Shown here piece by piece: positions 48,117-58,762 of a DNA stretch of 64,000 bases. This DNA comes from Nageia nagi (Eukaryota; Pinophyta). Every line of letters begins with the position of its first letter. The first letter of the stretch is position 1. Location: contig JBITNC010000001.1 of assembly GCA_050084985.1 (NCBI GenBank), positions 133,610,001-133,674,000 on the forward strand, read 5' to 3'. The translations under genes were made by a program, and so were the position numbers. The notes beneath the pieces were generated by a model. It saw only the letters and a list, made by a program, of their open reading frames with translations. It was not told the DNA's origin and ran no database searches.

Positions 48117-48527
48117 TGTTATGATGCTATAATTATGAAAAAGGGAAATATTGTAGAAATGAAATGAATATTGATTTGAAATAGAAAAATGATACTATCT
48201 ATTGGAAATAACAAAGCATGCACTAGTAAATAGAACATGAAATAGCATCAATAAGCAGATAAGGATAGGATTTTACTAAATAGTAATAGAATCATAGGTT
48301 TCTTTGAGGAGGATACCTCCTTACAACTCCAAAGACAAAAAATAATGTTCAAGATGCCTTTCTCCACACACTTCCATCTATTTATATTAAACTAACCCTA
48401 ACCCTAATAGTAATGCAAAATTGGCCTCCACCCTTACAATCATAATATTATGGTTTACAATATAGGCTGATAATTTAATAAAATAATAATACTAACATTT
48501 AAAATATTAGGATGTGGGATCCTAACA
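48117..48527 (-). repeat. 3' LTR of the minus-strand chromovirus
   Basis: The LTR runs from tgttatgatg to ggatcctaaca on the plus strand, with TG...CA ends on either strand. An accctaaccctaat stretch lies near 48,396-48,412. Purine-rich sequence on the minus strand (complement of ccatccctcttgggacctc, 48,530-48,548) abuts it as the polypurine tract. Confidence 0.92.
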
Positions 48528-48544
48528 TGCCATCCCTCTTGGGA

Positions 48545-49830
48545 CCTCAAATCTTGAAGTGTGGAAACTATTGCTATAGCTAATGAAAGATTTCCCATAT
48601 TGCATCTTCTAGTGCCATGCCTTGCCACTGCACAAGGACTTCTGTGATGGAGCAATTATGAAGCTATCATGAGCATTGATCCAAAATTTCCTTAGGTACC
48701 ACTACCATTGATCCATCCTCTACCAACTCATGTAATTATGTTTGAATCTAAACCTTTGATCCAACCACTTTTTTGAGGTAAGAGACATGAAACATTGGGT
48801 GAATCTTAGAAGAAGTAGGGAGCTCTAATTTGTATGCAGTTGTGCCAATGCATTGTAACACCTTCTAAGGACCATAAAACTTTGGGGCCAATGTTTGAGG
48901 GCCTTTTATTTTTAAGTATTTATAGCAATAAGGTTGCAATCTCAGAAAGACCATATCATCTACTTATAACTCTCTTTCCACACATTGTTATTTCATATAG
49001 TGTTGGGCTATCTAAAGGTTATCCTTCAGAAAATGAAGAATAACATCTTGAGTAGCTAAATATAAGTCAAATACCTAAACTTTATTGGTACTTGCAACAT
49101 ATAAGGTGACTATTGGTGGATCTTGACCATACACTGCTTCATAAGGGATCATCTTGCTAGTAGAATGATAAGATGTATTATACCACCATTCAGCCAAGGG
49201 AAGCCATCGTACCCAATTCATAGGTTGTGTTAAAGAAAAATAATGTAAATATGTTTCCAAGCATTTATTAACAATTTCAGTCTAGCCATCAATTTGTGGG
49301 TGATATGTTGAGCTCATGTTTAATTAGGTACCTTGCAATTTAAAAGCCTCTTACCAAAAATGACTTGTAAAAGTGGGATCATGATCACTGAAAATCATCT
49401 TTGGCATGCCATGTAGTTTGAAAATTGTATCCAAGAATAATTATTCCACTATCACTACCATGTAGGGATGATCCAAGGAACCAAAATGAGCATATTTGGA
49501 TAACCGATCAACCACCACTAGAATAACTAATTTACCATGAGATTTAGAAGGCCTTCAATGAAATCCATTGAGATATCGATCAATGTATAGGTAGGTATGG
49601 GAAAAGGTTGAAGGAGTCCTAGAGTACCCACTATCTCACCCTTTTATTATTGACCATGCCACTTGCTTATAAGTTTTCAAAAATCCTTCATGTCATGATG
49701 TAGGTTTGGAATGTAATTTGGCAAGTATTTTTTATTTACATTTTGAAGGAAATGGTAGCAAAATTTGACCTTTGAATCTTAAAATACCATCATGCCATAT
49801 ATGGTGTGGTTTACTCATGGGGTCTTGAGT
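48545..49830 (-). pseudogene. pol: Broken integrase with chromodomain-like tail
   Basis: On the minus strand the core includes V-V-V-D-R-L-S-K-Y-A-H-F (about 49,490-49,525), F-S-D-H-D-P-T-F-T-S-H-F-W and Y-H-P-Q-x-D-G. The open stretch 49,075-49,260 has N-W-V-R-W-L-P-L-A-E-W-W-Y-N-T and P-Y-E-A-V-Y-G. Further on come L-A-P-K-F-Y-G-P (about 48,880), [13 protein letters not shown] (48,780) and a V-L-V-Q-W-Q-G tail near 48,620 that resembles a degenerate chromodomain. The catalytic residues of the core are partly present, but numerous stops inactivate it. The small open frames at 48,455-48,655 (minus) and 48,834-49,043 (plus) are by-products. Confidence 0.85.
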
Positions 49831-49833
49831 GAT

Positions 49834-50540
49834 CTATTTTAGCAATTCTTGGGTGGAACTATCCTCTACCCATTTTTGTTTAAATTTATCCAACAATTGA
49901 GGAATAGGAGATGAAAGAGCTTGTAGTGCTACTTGATCTTCAAAGTTTTTGGAAAAAGCATCAACAACCACATTATCCTTACCTTTATGATATACTATCT
50001 CATAATCATATCCTAGTAGTTTGGTCACCCATTGTTGTTGCTCAGGCATAGAAATGTGTTGTTCAATGAAAAATTACAAATTATGATGATATATGAGGAT
50101 GATGAAATGGTGATCGATGAGATATGGTCTCCAACATTGAAATGCATGAATGATGGCAAGCATTTCTTTTTCATAAGTGGATTTACCCAAATTTTTTTTA
50201 GAGAGTGCTCTAATAGTGAATGCCAAGGGATGCCCTTCCTGCATTAATACTACCTTGATTTCTACTCCATAAGCATCACTTTCTATGATAAAGTTTTTAG
50301 AAAAATTTGGCATTACTAATACTGAGGTGGTACACATCACCTCCTTGAGCTTAAAGAAAGCTGCCTTAGCTTGAGGGGACCATTGGAATCCATTCTTTTT
50401 CAATAACATGGTTAGAGGTGCTACAATATTGCCATAATCCTTCACAAATTTCCTATAATAGCCTATCAACCCCAAGAATCCTTGAATAATTTTCAAAGAT
50501 GCATGAATAGACCAATTCTGCATGTCAATAATCTTTTATG
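49834..50540 (-). pseudogene. pol: Broken RNase H and connection region
   Basis: The frame 50,074-50,523 (minus) has the connection F-L-G-L-I-G-Y-Y-R-K-F-V-K-D-Y and the RNase H start with F-I-I-E-S-D-A-Y-G. It continues through S-T-Y-E-K-E-M-L-A-I-I-H-A. The frame 49,834-50,049 supplies the end, with Y-E-I-V-Y-H-K-G-K-D-N-V-V-V-D-A. One frame change or stop lies between the two near 50,060. The catalytic S-D-A-S-x-x-G block reads S-D-A-Y-G, so the enzyme is doubtful even apart from the break. Confidence 0.85.
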
Positions 50541-51270
50541 GATCTAACTTTACTCCCTCTTCGGATATAACATGGCCTAAGTAGTCAATTTACCTCTTAT
50601 CGAATGAACATTTTGATTTTTTTTGCATATAGCTAGTGTTCCTTAAAAATTTGTAAGATTTGGTCAATATGTGTCATATTTTCTTACCATGTATTACTAT
50701 AGATCAAGATATCATTAAAGAAAACTAAAATGAATTCCTTGAGGAATGAATGAAACACCTAATTCATTAAGCTTTGAAATGTGGATGGAGCATTTATGAG
50801 GCCAAAAGGCATGACTAGGAACTCATAATGGCCCTCATGGGTGCAAAATGTATTTTTTGCTATATCCTCTTCCTTGAGGTGGATTTGGTGATACCCAGAT
50901 TGGAGGTTTAGCTTGGAAAAATATCTTACCCCATGCAGTTCATCCAATAATTCATCAATAACCAAGATAAGAAATTTATCCTTGATGGTAATTTTGTTGA
51001 GGGCCCTAAAATCCACACACATATACTAGGAACTATCTTTCTTATGACCAATATAATTGGAGAAGAGTATGGGTTTACACTATGTTAGATTACTCCTACA
51101 TCCAACAATTCTTTAACCAATTTTTCAATTTTATTTTTTTGTAAACAAGGATACTAATAAGGATGAATGTTTGGTGGGTGACTTCCTAGCACCAACTAGA
51201 TAGCATGATCATGTGATCACTTACATGGTAAGCCCCTTAGTTCCTCAAAGGTACTTGAATGCTTACTTAA
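50541..51270 (-). pseudogene. pol: Broken reverse transcriptase with altered active site
   Basis: The frame 50,759-51,022 contains [25 protein letters not shown] and [12 protein letters not shown], standard gypsy RT blocks 3 to 5. The first aspartate of the D-L motif reads N. The metal-binding motif at about 50,708-50,722 reads F-F-N-D-I-L, where F/Y-x-D-D is required. That change corresponds to one C-to-T transition on the plus strand. Stops follow near 50,690 and 50,580. Confidence 0.87.
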
Positions 51271-52470
51271 GATCGGTTGCAGATCCATAGGCTCTATGAT
51301 TTTAGATTTGGTGATTGATAAGGAGTATAACTATGCTAGCATCCCTTTTCTAATTTTTCATAGGATATTTTTTCATATGATGTGAGCTCACAATTTGTAT
51401 AGATCCACCCTGTAATCCCTTGAGAGTATGCTCTTGTTCATCTATTTTGAAGGTCATCTGTAGCTTTGCAAAATTTCATTGTATGGTGCCCAAAGTCCTT
51501 AGCCATTGTACCCCCAAAATTATATCACATCCCCAAAGTGGTAAAGCATACATGTTACTTTTTAGAGTATAGTGGTCCATGCTTAGTTTGACATTGTGAC
51601 ATGTAACTTTACATGCTATTTTTCCTCCATTACCAACTATAACCTCAAAATTATTTGTAGGGTGGATGTAATAGTCAGCAATCTTAGCTACTCATGGATC
51701 AATGAAATTATGAGTACTTTCCAAATCAAACAATATTATGAGAGGGTTATTTTGAAAAAATCCCTTGACCTTCATAGTTTGAGGGGTGGTAATTATTGCT
51801 AATGCATTGTAAGAGATAACTAGGGCCTCCTCATCTGGAATTTCCTTTATAGCCTCTTCAGGTGCACTCTCATATTCCTCTTCACTAGGAGCATCAGCAT
51901 TAGGAAAATATAACTTTTATTGTGTACAAAAATGGCCATGAACAAATTTCTCATCATAATTATAGCATAAGCCCTTGTATCACAATTTTTGGTAGCTTTG
52001 AAAAATTGCATGTCGTACCTTTTGCTTCTAGAATCAAGGTTTTTTATGTGAAGGAACAATTCTAGGGTAAGGATTATCTGCTCTATAGGCTTGTCTAAAC
52101 ACCCCTCCTATCCAACTTTTGCAAGGAAAGAGGCTATGGAGACGGCTTTTGTGACAAGTAACTTTTCAATGGCACTTGCTAGTGGACTACAATTTACAAA
52201 TGATTGACATAGCTTCCTACCTAGTTTTTATTATAGCCTAGATAGTCTCTGATATACCTTTTGGTACATGGAGTCTAATTCCATGTGGGGTTATATTTGA
52301 GGCTTGGGTATTGGTACAGAGTTTTTTGCACCTTAATTCACAAATAGCTTTATGGGAAAGTGTGCTTAGCCAAAAATGATAGATCCTCCTAGATATTTTA
52401 AAACCCCTGATACAAGGTTTCTAGCCTAGACCTCTAAGAATTTTTTTTAATTTTCTTGCAGCAAAATGGC
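51271..52470 (-). pseudogene. gag: Broken gag-protease region
   Basis: Reading down the minus strand, a zinc-knuckle-like C-Y-N-Y-D-E-K-F-V-H-G-H lies near 51,940-51,980 (cysteines partly replaced). It is followed by an acidic linker, then a protease with L-F-D-L-E-S-T-H-N-F at about 51,720-51,750, where D-S-G-S-T is expected. The C-terminal half has P-L-W-G-C-D-I-I-L-G-V-Q-W-L near 51,505-51,545. The capsid part toward 52,470 is too decayed to read well. The protease C-terminal half is a useful comparison for the similar segment in the element at 55,361-61,413. Confidence 0.75.
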
Positions 52471-52478
52471 CTAAGAAA

Positions 52479-52492
52479 GAGCTTTGATACTA
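52479..52492 (-). other. Primer-binding site, initiator-Met type
   Basis: The minus strand reads TAGTATCAAAGCTC, two mismatches from TGGTATCAGAGCTC-type sites complementary to the 3' end of the initiator tRNA-Met. It starts two bases inside the 5' LTR end. Confidence 0.75.
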
Positions 52493-52494
52493 GA

Positions 52495-52906
52495 TGTTAC
52501 AATGCTACAATTATGAAAAAGAGAAATATTGCAAAAATGTAATGAATATTGATTTGAAATAGGAAAATAACAACTATCTATTGGAAATAACAAAGCATGC
52601 ACTAGTAAATAGAATACAAAATAGCATCAATAAGCAGATAAGGATAGGAATTTACTGAATAGTAATATAATCATAGGGCACTTCAAGGGGGCTACCTCTT
52701 TACAACTCTAAAGGAAAAAAATAATGTTCAAGATGCCTTTCTCCACACACTTCCATCTATTTATATTAAACTAACCCTAAACCTAATAGTAATGCAAAAT
52801 CGAGCCCCACCCTTACAATCATAATATTATGGTTTACAATATAGGCTGACAATTTAATAAAATAATAATACTAACACTAAAAATGTTAGGATGTGGGATC
52901 CTAACA
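52495..52906 (-). repeat. 5' LTR of the minus-strand chromovirus
   Basis: The LTR is 412 bp and the partner of 48,117-48,527. It is followed by the second copy of the taatg target duplication. Confidence 0.92.
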
Positions 52907-52911
52907 TAATG

Positions 52912-54189
52912 ATAAGTTTTGACTAGCGATATGCTTTATTTATATCAATTTGATGGTGGCCTCAAGATGTTTTCACATAATTCATAGGTAAACTAAGATG
53001 AAAACTATGGAACATATCCAAGGAACCAAGGCTGAATTAGTCATAAAAATGAAAGGGTAAGAGTGAGGAAATGATTGGAATTGGTTCATTAATAAACCCT
53101 AATAATCATTATAGATCATGTAGTTGCATGATAGAATAATTAGTCATGAATTTCAATTTTCATGATGAATGTGTGTTTGTAGATGTGTATAAATTAACAA
53201 TTTATCTTGCAGATTAAGGCAACCATTGTAGGTAAGATGTGTGATTGATTTCTTGTTGTGGATTTTTGCAATTTAAATTCAAAAAGGGAAGGCAAATAAT
53301 ATCATATTCTTTTGAATTTGAATTTTTACTTATAGTTGTTAGTAAAATGGAGTGAAATGTAAAAAGTGGTAAGACTAATGTCACTTTGTGATGTTACAAG
53401 ATATTTAATGGTTTATAAAAATAATTGAGTTATGACCTTACTTATTTTATTTTCTTTTGTTAAGTATGGGTAATAGTTGGCACTAATTTGTTAGTTAATA
53501 AAAAAGGTTCCAAGGTATCAAATGTCACTATAATTATCAACAAATTTAACAAAAACTACCAAAAAAATTATTAAAGGGATGAGTAGATGTTCATTTGGAC
53601 ATATTTGCACCTCCTTGGCTATAAATAAAGGGGTGGAACATTAAGAATGACACCTATCTACTATCTCATTATTTTTATTCTCAAATCTTTGGGTGTATAG
53701 TTATGTAAAGAAGAGAAGTCTCTTCCTCTCCAAGTCTAGGTGCATTCTTTTGCATTTTATATAATAAAGCTAAAATGCCTAGTTAAATTAGTCTTGCTTC
53801 ATGTTAATTAATAAGTTATGTAGAAGGGTTATTTGATAAAGATTCATAGAATTAATTGTTAATAAGAAGTCTTGTACCATTTTAAGGGACTTATTAATTG
53901 ATTTATTTGACATATTGCTTGTGATGGTTGGTACCTTGTCTTTTCTTTAAAAAGGAAAAAGAGTGAGATCTTATTATTTTTCACTTTTATTTAAATTGGT
54001 TGGAAGTCTCAAGTATAAATATGTATTCTAGTATATTGATGAGCTTAGTCAATTAATTTTACCATGGGAGTTCATGGGAGCTTGTGATTTTGAATAGAAC
54101 CAATCTTACTTTACCTTACTTGCAAATTCCCTTGGCTCTACTCCCTATTATGTATTCTCCCATGTCTTGTATACATGACTATGTGGTAA
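52912..54189. other. Intergenic stretch, no gene recognised
   Basis: A TATA-like ggctataaataaagggg lies at about 53,618-53,634, followed by transcript-leader-like sequence. This might be part of a solo LTR, but no second copy is in the window. No coding region was recognised. Confidence 0.4.
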
Positions 54190-54740
54190 CTTACAACCAT
54201 AATATTTTATGTAAACTAAATTTTACTACTCTTTGGTATATTTCCAAACTTTCTTATTAATATTCCATGAAGGTAAACAATGGTAACATATTGAAAAAGG
54301 TTTTAAAGTTCAAATATTGAATGAAGATATCCATTTTGTGCATCTACTACATGCCATAGTTAAACATTTCTTGAGCCCTTGTGTATTTCCCCATGTTTGC
54401 ATGGTGTCATTGAGGCATTCTTGGCCTTAATTTATAATGTAAATCCATTTCAAATATTATTTAATGGATTTCCATACCTCCTTATTAAGTTCTTGTGGTG
54501 ATAGTAGAACTTGCTATCCAAGGTTTCAAAGCTTGGTTTTATGCTTGAACATTGCATCTGCATGAATACTCCTAATTCCTTCTCATAAAATCCATCTTGT
54601 ACATTCTGAAACATGTACATTCTTTGAAATTTTGCATATATGACTATTGAGGCACTCTCTATCTCAACACATGATGTAAAACCATTTTTAACTACTCTTT
54701 GATGAATCTCCATACTTTCTTATTGAACCCACATGATGGT
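54190..54740. repeat. Imperfect tandem repeat of about 230-240 bp, three copies
   Basis: A block reading (a)tgtaaa..., then ctctttg(g/a)t(g)...tttccaaact or tctccatact, and ttcttatt(a/g)a recurs. Its cttattaa end falls at 54,253, 54,481 and 54,719, giving spacings of 228 and 238 bp. Units are strongly diverged. The minus-strand frame at 54,450-54,713 lies inside and shows no known domain. Confidence 0.5.
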
Positions 54741-55355
54741 ACATACTGAGAGAATGCTAATAGAGGTTAAAAACTTTGACTTTACATTTAACAATAGTAA
54801 TATTGTAAAAATCTTTGTAGTCCTTAAGATAATATGCTTGACTTACAAGACCTCATGCTTTGTAAAAGCACCCCCATTCACTCTTATATATGTTACTCAC
54901 TCAGTATTCCTCTTGCTTGTAAGACTCTTAATGACTACAAAGTTAGAAAAATCATTCATATAGACATCATATTATAAGGAACTCTATTACATTTTGATCT
55001 CTATATTCCATATAGTTTTACACTCTAAATCAAATGTCGAGACCAGTAAATAAAGTTGTAATACATGGCATACAATGGGAATGAACTTATACAACCTTCA
55101 ATGTGTGCAGTCTCACAATATGATTTATTATGTGCCAAATCAAGGAGGTATCACTTAGGAAACCCACCGTATGGTTTTTCCTATATAGAAAATGCCTTAT
55201 CTTAATCTTAAGATAATATATCTTGTATTTCTTCCTTTTAAAAAGAAAATTTTACTCATAAGGTGGTGTAAAAGGGGTGAAATTTCAAATAAATTACATG
55301 CCATATGTATTGAAAAGAATGACATGTAGTGAAAGTAAATAGAGGTAGTCAATAG
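54741..55355. other. Intergenic stretch, no gene recognised
   Basis: The frame at 54,733-54,963 has no recognised motif. The right end is the pre-insertion flank of the next element. Confidence 0.45.
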
Positions 55356-55360
55356 ATACT

Positions 55361-56095
55361 TGTAATGTACAAAAAATAAATATTTTTTGTAAATGTCTCC
55401 TACACTTAATTATAAAAGTGAAAAAGGAGTTCATGTGACTAGGAGACATAACTTAAGTTGTGTTTATTTATGTTTTATATTTTTATTTTGTAATAGGACA
55501 CTTTAAGTGATTTTAGGGTTGGGAGATGTCAACTCCAAATTAGAATATGAGCTTATAAAAGGGAAGTGGGCATCCCATTTGGGTAAGCTTATGGATCATC
55601 TATTTTATTATTTTTGAGTGAAGGAGATTCCTTTCTCAACCCAAGTGTGCACGTGTTCATGCATATTTGGATCTCAAGGGTTGTGGGCCTTAGTCTCGGG
55701 GGTGTTTGTACACCTAGAGCTAAAGGTAGCTATTGCTTGGGAGACTTCATGAGTTGTGGGCCTCAATCTTGGGGATGCTTGCACATCTAGAGTTGGAGGT
55801 AGCAATTTCTTGGAGAGATCTTGAGGGTTGGAGGCCTTGCATGGGAGCCTAGCCTCATTCTATTGCATCATTTTCAAATCTAGCCAATTTGTGGCATTTT
55901 TGTGAGCTTGGATCTGCATTTGTGGCACTTCAGCTATTGTATTGGTTTGACATCATTTTTTTTAATAAAATTCCTTAGCTGATTCTCTCCATTATTTTGC
56001 ATATTTTTCTAAGTTTTGACATTATTCCTTGGCTACAAGTTTATTTTTGTGTTTTGAGCATTCACTTGAGTAATAAAAATAAAAGGAACATTACA
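55361..56095 (+). repeat. 5' LTR (735 bp)
   Basis: The LTR starts TGTAATGT and ends ACATTACA, a perfect 8-bp terminal inverted pair. It contains a TATA-like box at 55,553 and AATAAAA signals near 55,970 and 56,070. It has the same length as the 3' LTR. Confidence 0.95.
55553..55562 (+). promoter_or_regulatory. TATA box of the LTR promoter
   Basis: The sequence ttataaaagg in the first third of the LTR is conserved at 60,871-60,880 in the 3' LTR. The position fits the start of element transcription, which has not been tested. Confidence 0.6.
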
Positions 56096-56097
56096 AG

Positions 56098-56110
56098 TGG
56101 TATAAGAGCT
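56098..56110 (+). other. Primer-binding site, initiator-Met type
   Basis: The sequence tggtataagagct differs at one base from TGGTATCAGAGC, the complement of the 3' end of plant initiator tRNA-Met. It begins two bases after the LTR, as usual. Confidence 0.85.
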
Positions 56111-57070
56111 TGGATCTTGCCAACCTATGGTTAGATCTAACATTTTTCAGAGATTTGGAGTTAATGTTTCTACAAAAAAAATTCAGATCTTCAGTTTCTA
56201 GCATCAGGGTGTTGAATATTTTTGGGGGATCTAATAGATCAAGGAGGTTTGCATTTTAAAAGCAATTTTTCAAGGTTAAAAGGCATTTTTTAAATAAAAT
56301 CTACATTCCTAGACTAAGTCATCTAGGGTTGAAGATAAGAATTGCAAGATTGAAAGCTATTTTCAAACATAGAAAGTCTTGATCTATTATTCTAGCTAGT
56401 CAGAAAAATTTTGCTCAAGGATTCTAGGCATTTTGGAGTTTTGAGTAAAAAAATTTTATGGAATTTTTAGATCTAGCATTTGTCAGTGTTTTTCAATTGT
56501 GGATATCTTAGTTTTAGAGTTTTTTAGAATTAGGGTTGCCAATTTTATGGTGAAAATCATTTTGGGTATTGCAGATTCTTGGTAATTTGTTTGGTTGTAG
56601 AAAGAAACCCTAATTTCGTGGCTATCAAGAAACCCTACTTTGAGGGGCCATTTGAGGCCAATTTTGGAGTTCCAGCATCAGATCTAGCATACTAAGCCAA
56701 ACATCTAACCCTAAGGGGTATTTTTGAGCACTTTTTTTGCAATTTTAAGCTTCTAGAAGGGTCCTTTTGAGGAAAAAAAGAAAAATGACATTTTTTAAAT
56801 ATTCTAGTAGGTGAAAGCATTTGTGGGGTGGATTTGAATACCCATTAAGCCTTACTTTGCATTGCTACCCTCAAAAAAATTCTACAAAAATGTTTGGTAT
56901 GAGATCTAGCATTTCCTATGATTTTTTACCAATTTTCAAAAATTAAATTATAGAAATAGGGTTTGCAAAATTATTGTAGAGTTTTTTTAGTTTTGGAATA
57001 TCTAGGTTTTGTGGTTTGGGATCTGGTTGAAGCAAAGGTTTTTGGGGGTTGAATTGGTTAATGGTGGATC
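56111..57070 (+). other. Untranslated leader of the PDS5-carrying element
   Basis: About 960 bp has no useful open frame. The short motif agatct(a)gcat, or close variants, recurs near 56,133, 56,470, 56,682 and 56,910, each followed by a T-rich stretch. A packaging role for this region would be expected in a non-autonomous element but is only an inference. Confidence 0.6.
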
Positions 57071-57985
57071 ATGGCACTAGTTGGCAAAAAAGAGGTGATT
57101 AAAAGGCTCAATTATGCTAGTGAAAAACTTAGAATTCTCTTTCAGCCAAAAGATGCTCTTATTTGCATCTTAGAAGAAGTAGAGTATTGTCTGCATATGA
57201 TGGATGAGCCACATGCAGATTTAATTCCAGTGGTAAAATCATTAAGCAAGGCAAAATGGTTGAACCACAAGGATAAGGAGGTAAGAATTATGGTTGCTTT
57301 ATGTTTGTGTAAAATATTGCAAATTTATGCACCTAGAACTCCTTATGATGACAACACATTGAGAGCAATATTTTAGCTGTTGGTTGATAGTTTTGAGGGT
57401 TTAAGAAATGTTTCAAGTTCTCATTTTGCTAGAAGGGTTTCTCTACTTGAAATATTTGCAAAAAATAGAATGGGAAATCTTTTGTTAGATTTGGGAATGG
57501 ATGAATTAATCTACCAAATGTTTCATCACTTCATTGCATCAGCAAGACAAAAGCATGCTAATAATGTCATTTTAGCCATGAGAGATATTATGGTCTTGAT
57601 TATAAATGAAGGTGATTATATTTACCAGCCACTCTTGTCCATGTTATTGGATGTTTGGAGGAGAAATTTGATTTCTACTACAGCTGCCCATTATTTGGTT
57701 GATAGTGTTGTAAAATAGTGTGAAAAGAAGTTGAAATGCTTCTTTGGAAATGAAGGGTATAAGGATGATTCTACAGATTTTTCCCTTAATGATAAGGACT
57801 ATGTTGATGAATCAACTTTGGAAAATATGGAAAAAATTGAAACTGTCAATCAAAAAGAAGAGCTTGAGGTAATTTATGCAGAAAATTCTGAAGTTGTTTC
57901 CACCACTGAAAAAGAAGAAGGCCAAATAGAAAATTTTGAAGGAGAACATAATGAAGACATTTCAACATTGGAGCATGGTTAATCT
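57071..57985 (+). pseudogene. PDS5-like (sister-chromatid cohesion regulator) segment captured in the element
   Basis: PDS5 binds the cohesin ring in the nucleus and regulates sister-chromatid cohesion. The frame from ATG 57,071 follows the plant PDS5 N-terminus for about 220 codons. It includes P-K-D-A-L-I-C-I-L-E-E-V-E (codons 27-39), H-K-D-K-E-V-R-I-M-V-A (76-86), I-Y-A-P-x-x-P-Y-D-D (about 90-100), D-S-F-E-G-L (about 106-111), and a later M-F-H-H-F with M-R-D-I-M-V-L-I-I, ending C-E-K-K-L-K near codon 220. These correspond to the HEAT-repeat start of the family. In-frame stops are at 57,374 (TAG where the family normally has a glutamine, so a C-to-T change), 57,716 (TAG) and 57,980 (TAA). 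The stretch is continuous at DNA level with no introns visible, so it probably derives from a spliced transcript. An acidic segment (57,760-57,982) follows and could be more PDS5 linker. Full PDS5 proteins are far longer. Confidence 0.82.
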
Positions 57986-58762
57986 TGCATGGCTGATTAC
58001 ATTCAAGAGATTGGTAATAGAGATGTCACTCTTTCACATGAGGTATGTTTCAAAAAGACCCAAAATACTTCATTTTGTACACTTGTTGGGAATGAAATCA
58101 ATGAAGAACATAATAATTGCATTGGAGAATTTTCAGTTAGTGACAGTTTGAATGGAGTTAAGAGAGATTTCCAAATTGAGTCCTTTGGTGATCTCATTCC
58201 TTGTAATAAAGTAGTAAATAATATAAAAATTAGCTTTGGAAACTATGAGAGTGATGAGCAATTCTTTATTTTTCCATTGGGTGGTGTGCCTCATATTATT
58301 TTGGGAGTCCAATGGCTTTGGTCTCTTGGTGATTATTCTACCAATTATAAAAAATTGGAATTAAAATTTGTACTAGATGGCAAGAGTATAGTGCTACAAG
58401 GAATTAGGGAAAACATATCCAAAGTTACATGCAAAATTTTGGAAGTTTCATACAAGTACATAGGAGGAGGACAACTCTTTGATATTTCATGTGAAGGTAA
58501 ATTTACTACAGCCATGGTTCCTTCAAATAAAATGCTGATTTTTCTCATGTATATGCATGATAGAATGTGTAGAACACTCCCGAAATGGAACATTACAAAG
58601 AAAGATACTTTTTCATGGTCATATATGGTATATTTCCATCTCTTTTTATGGCTTTCATTGGTATACACATTGTTGATTCTATCTTCATATTTGGAGTTTG
58701 TTTTTTGGAGCCTTATATGTGGAAAGAATTGCACAAAATTCTCGCTTGATGGCAACCTATGA
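57986..58762 (+). pseudogene. Same frame continued: C-terminal half of a gypsy-type retropepsin
   Basis: The reading frame of the PDS5-like segment continues without shift to 58,762, the third stop being at 57,980. Codons at about 58,190-58,400 read L-I-P-C-N-K-V-V-N-N-I-K-I, then F-F-I-F-P-L-G-G-V and I-I-L-G-V-Q-W-L, and finally L-D-G-K-S-I-V-L-Q-G. This is the C-terminal half of a chromovirus-type aspartic protease, closely parallel to the decayed protease at 51,500-51,550. The N-terminal half with the catalytic D-S/T-G is not there; the preceding 60 codons show no such motif. It therefore looks like a scar left where host sequence replaced gag plus the start of protease. Downstream of 58,420 the frame is unrecognised. 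Confidence 0.72.

Larger units (their letters stand above)
48117..52906 (-). mobile_element. Ty3/gypsy chromovirus-like LTR retrotransposon, minus strand
   Basis: The element has LTRs of 411 and 412 bp, an exact 5-bp target-site duplication (taatg at 48,112-48,116 and 52,907-52,911), an initiator-Met-like primer-binding site inside the right LTR and a purine-rich tract inside the left LTR. The interior reads on the minus strand as gag/zinc knuckle, protease, RT, RNase H, integrase and a chromodomain-like tail. All are interrupted by stops. The LTRs differ at about 36 positions by eye (about 91 percent identity), so it is old but structurally complete. It inserted near the broken end of the copia body. 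Confidence 0.92.

Noticed and set aside
58345-58755. 136-residue minus-strand frame opposite the protease-like region
   Set aside because: The plus-strand frame carries recognisable protease motifs; the minus frame is its shadow.
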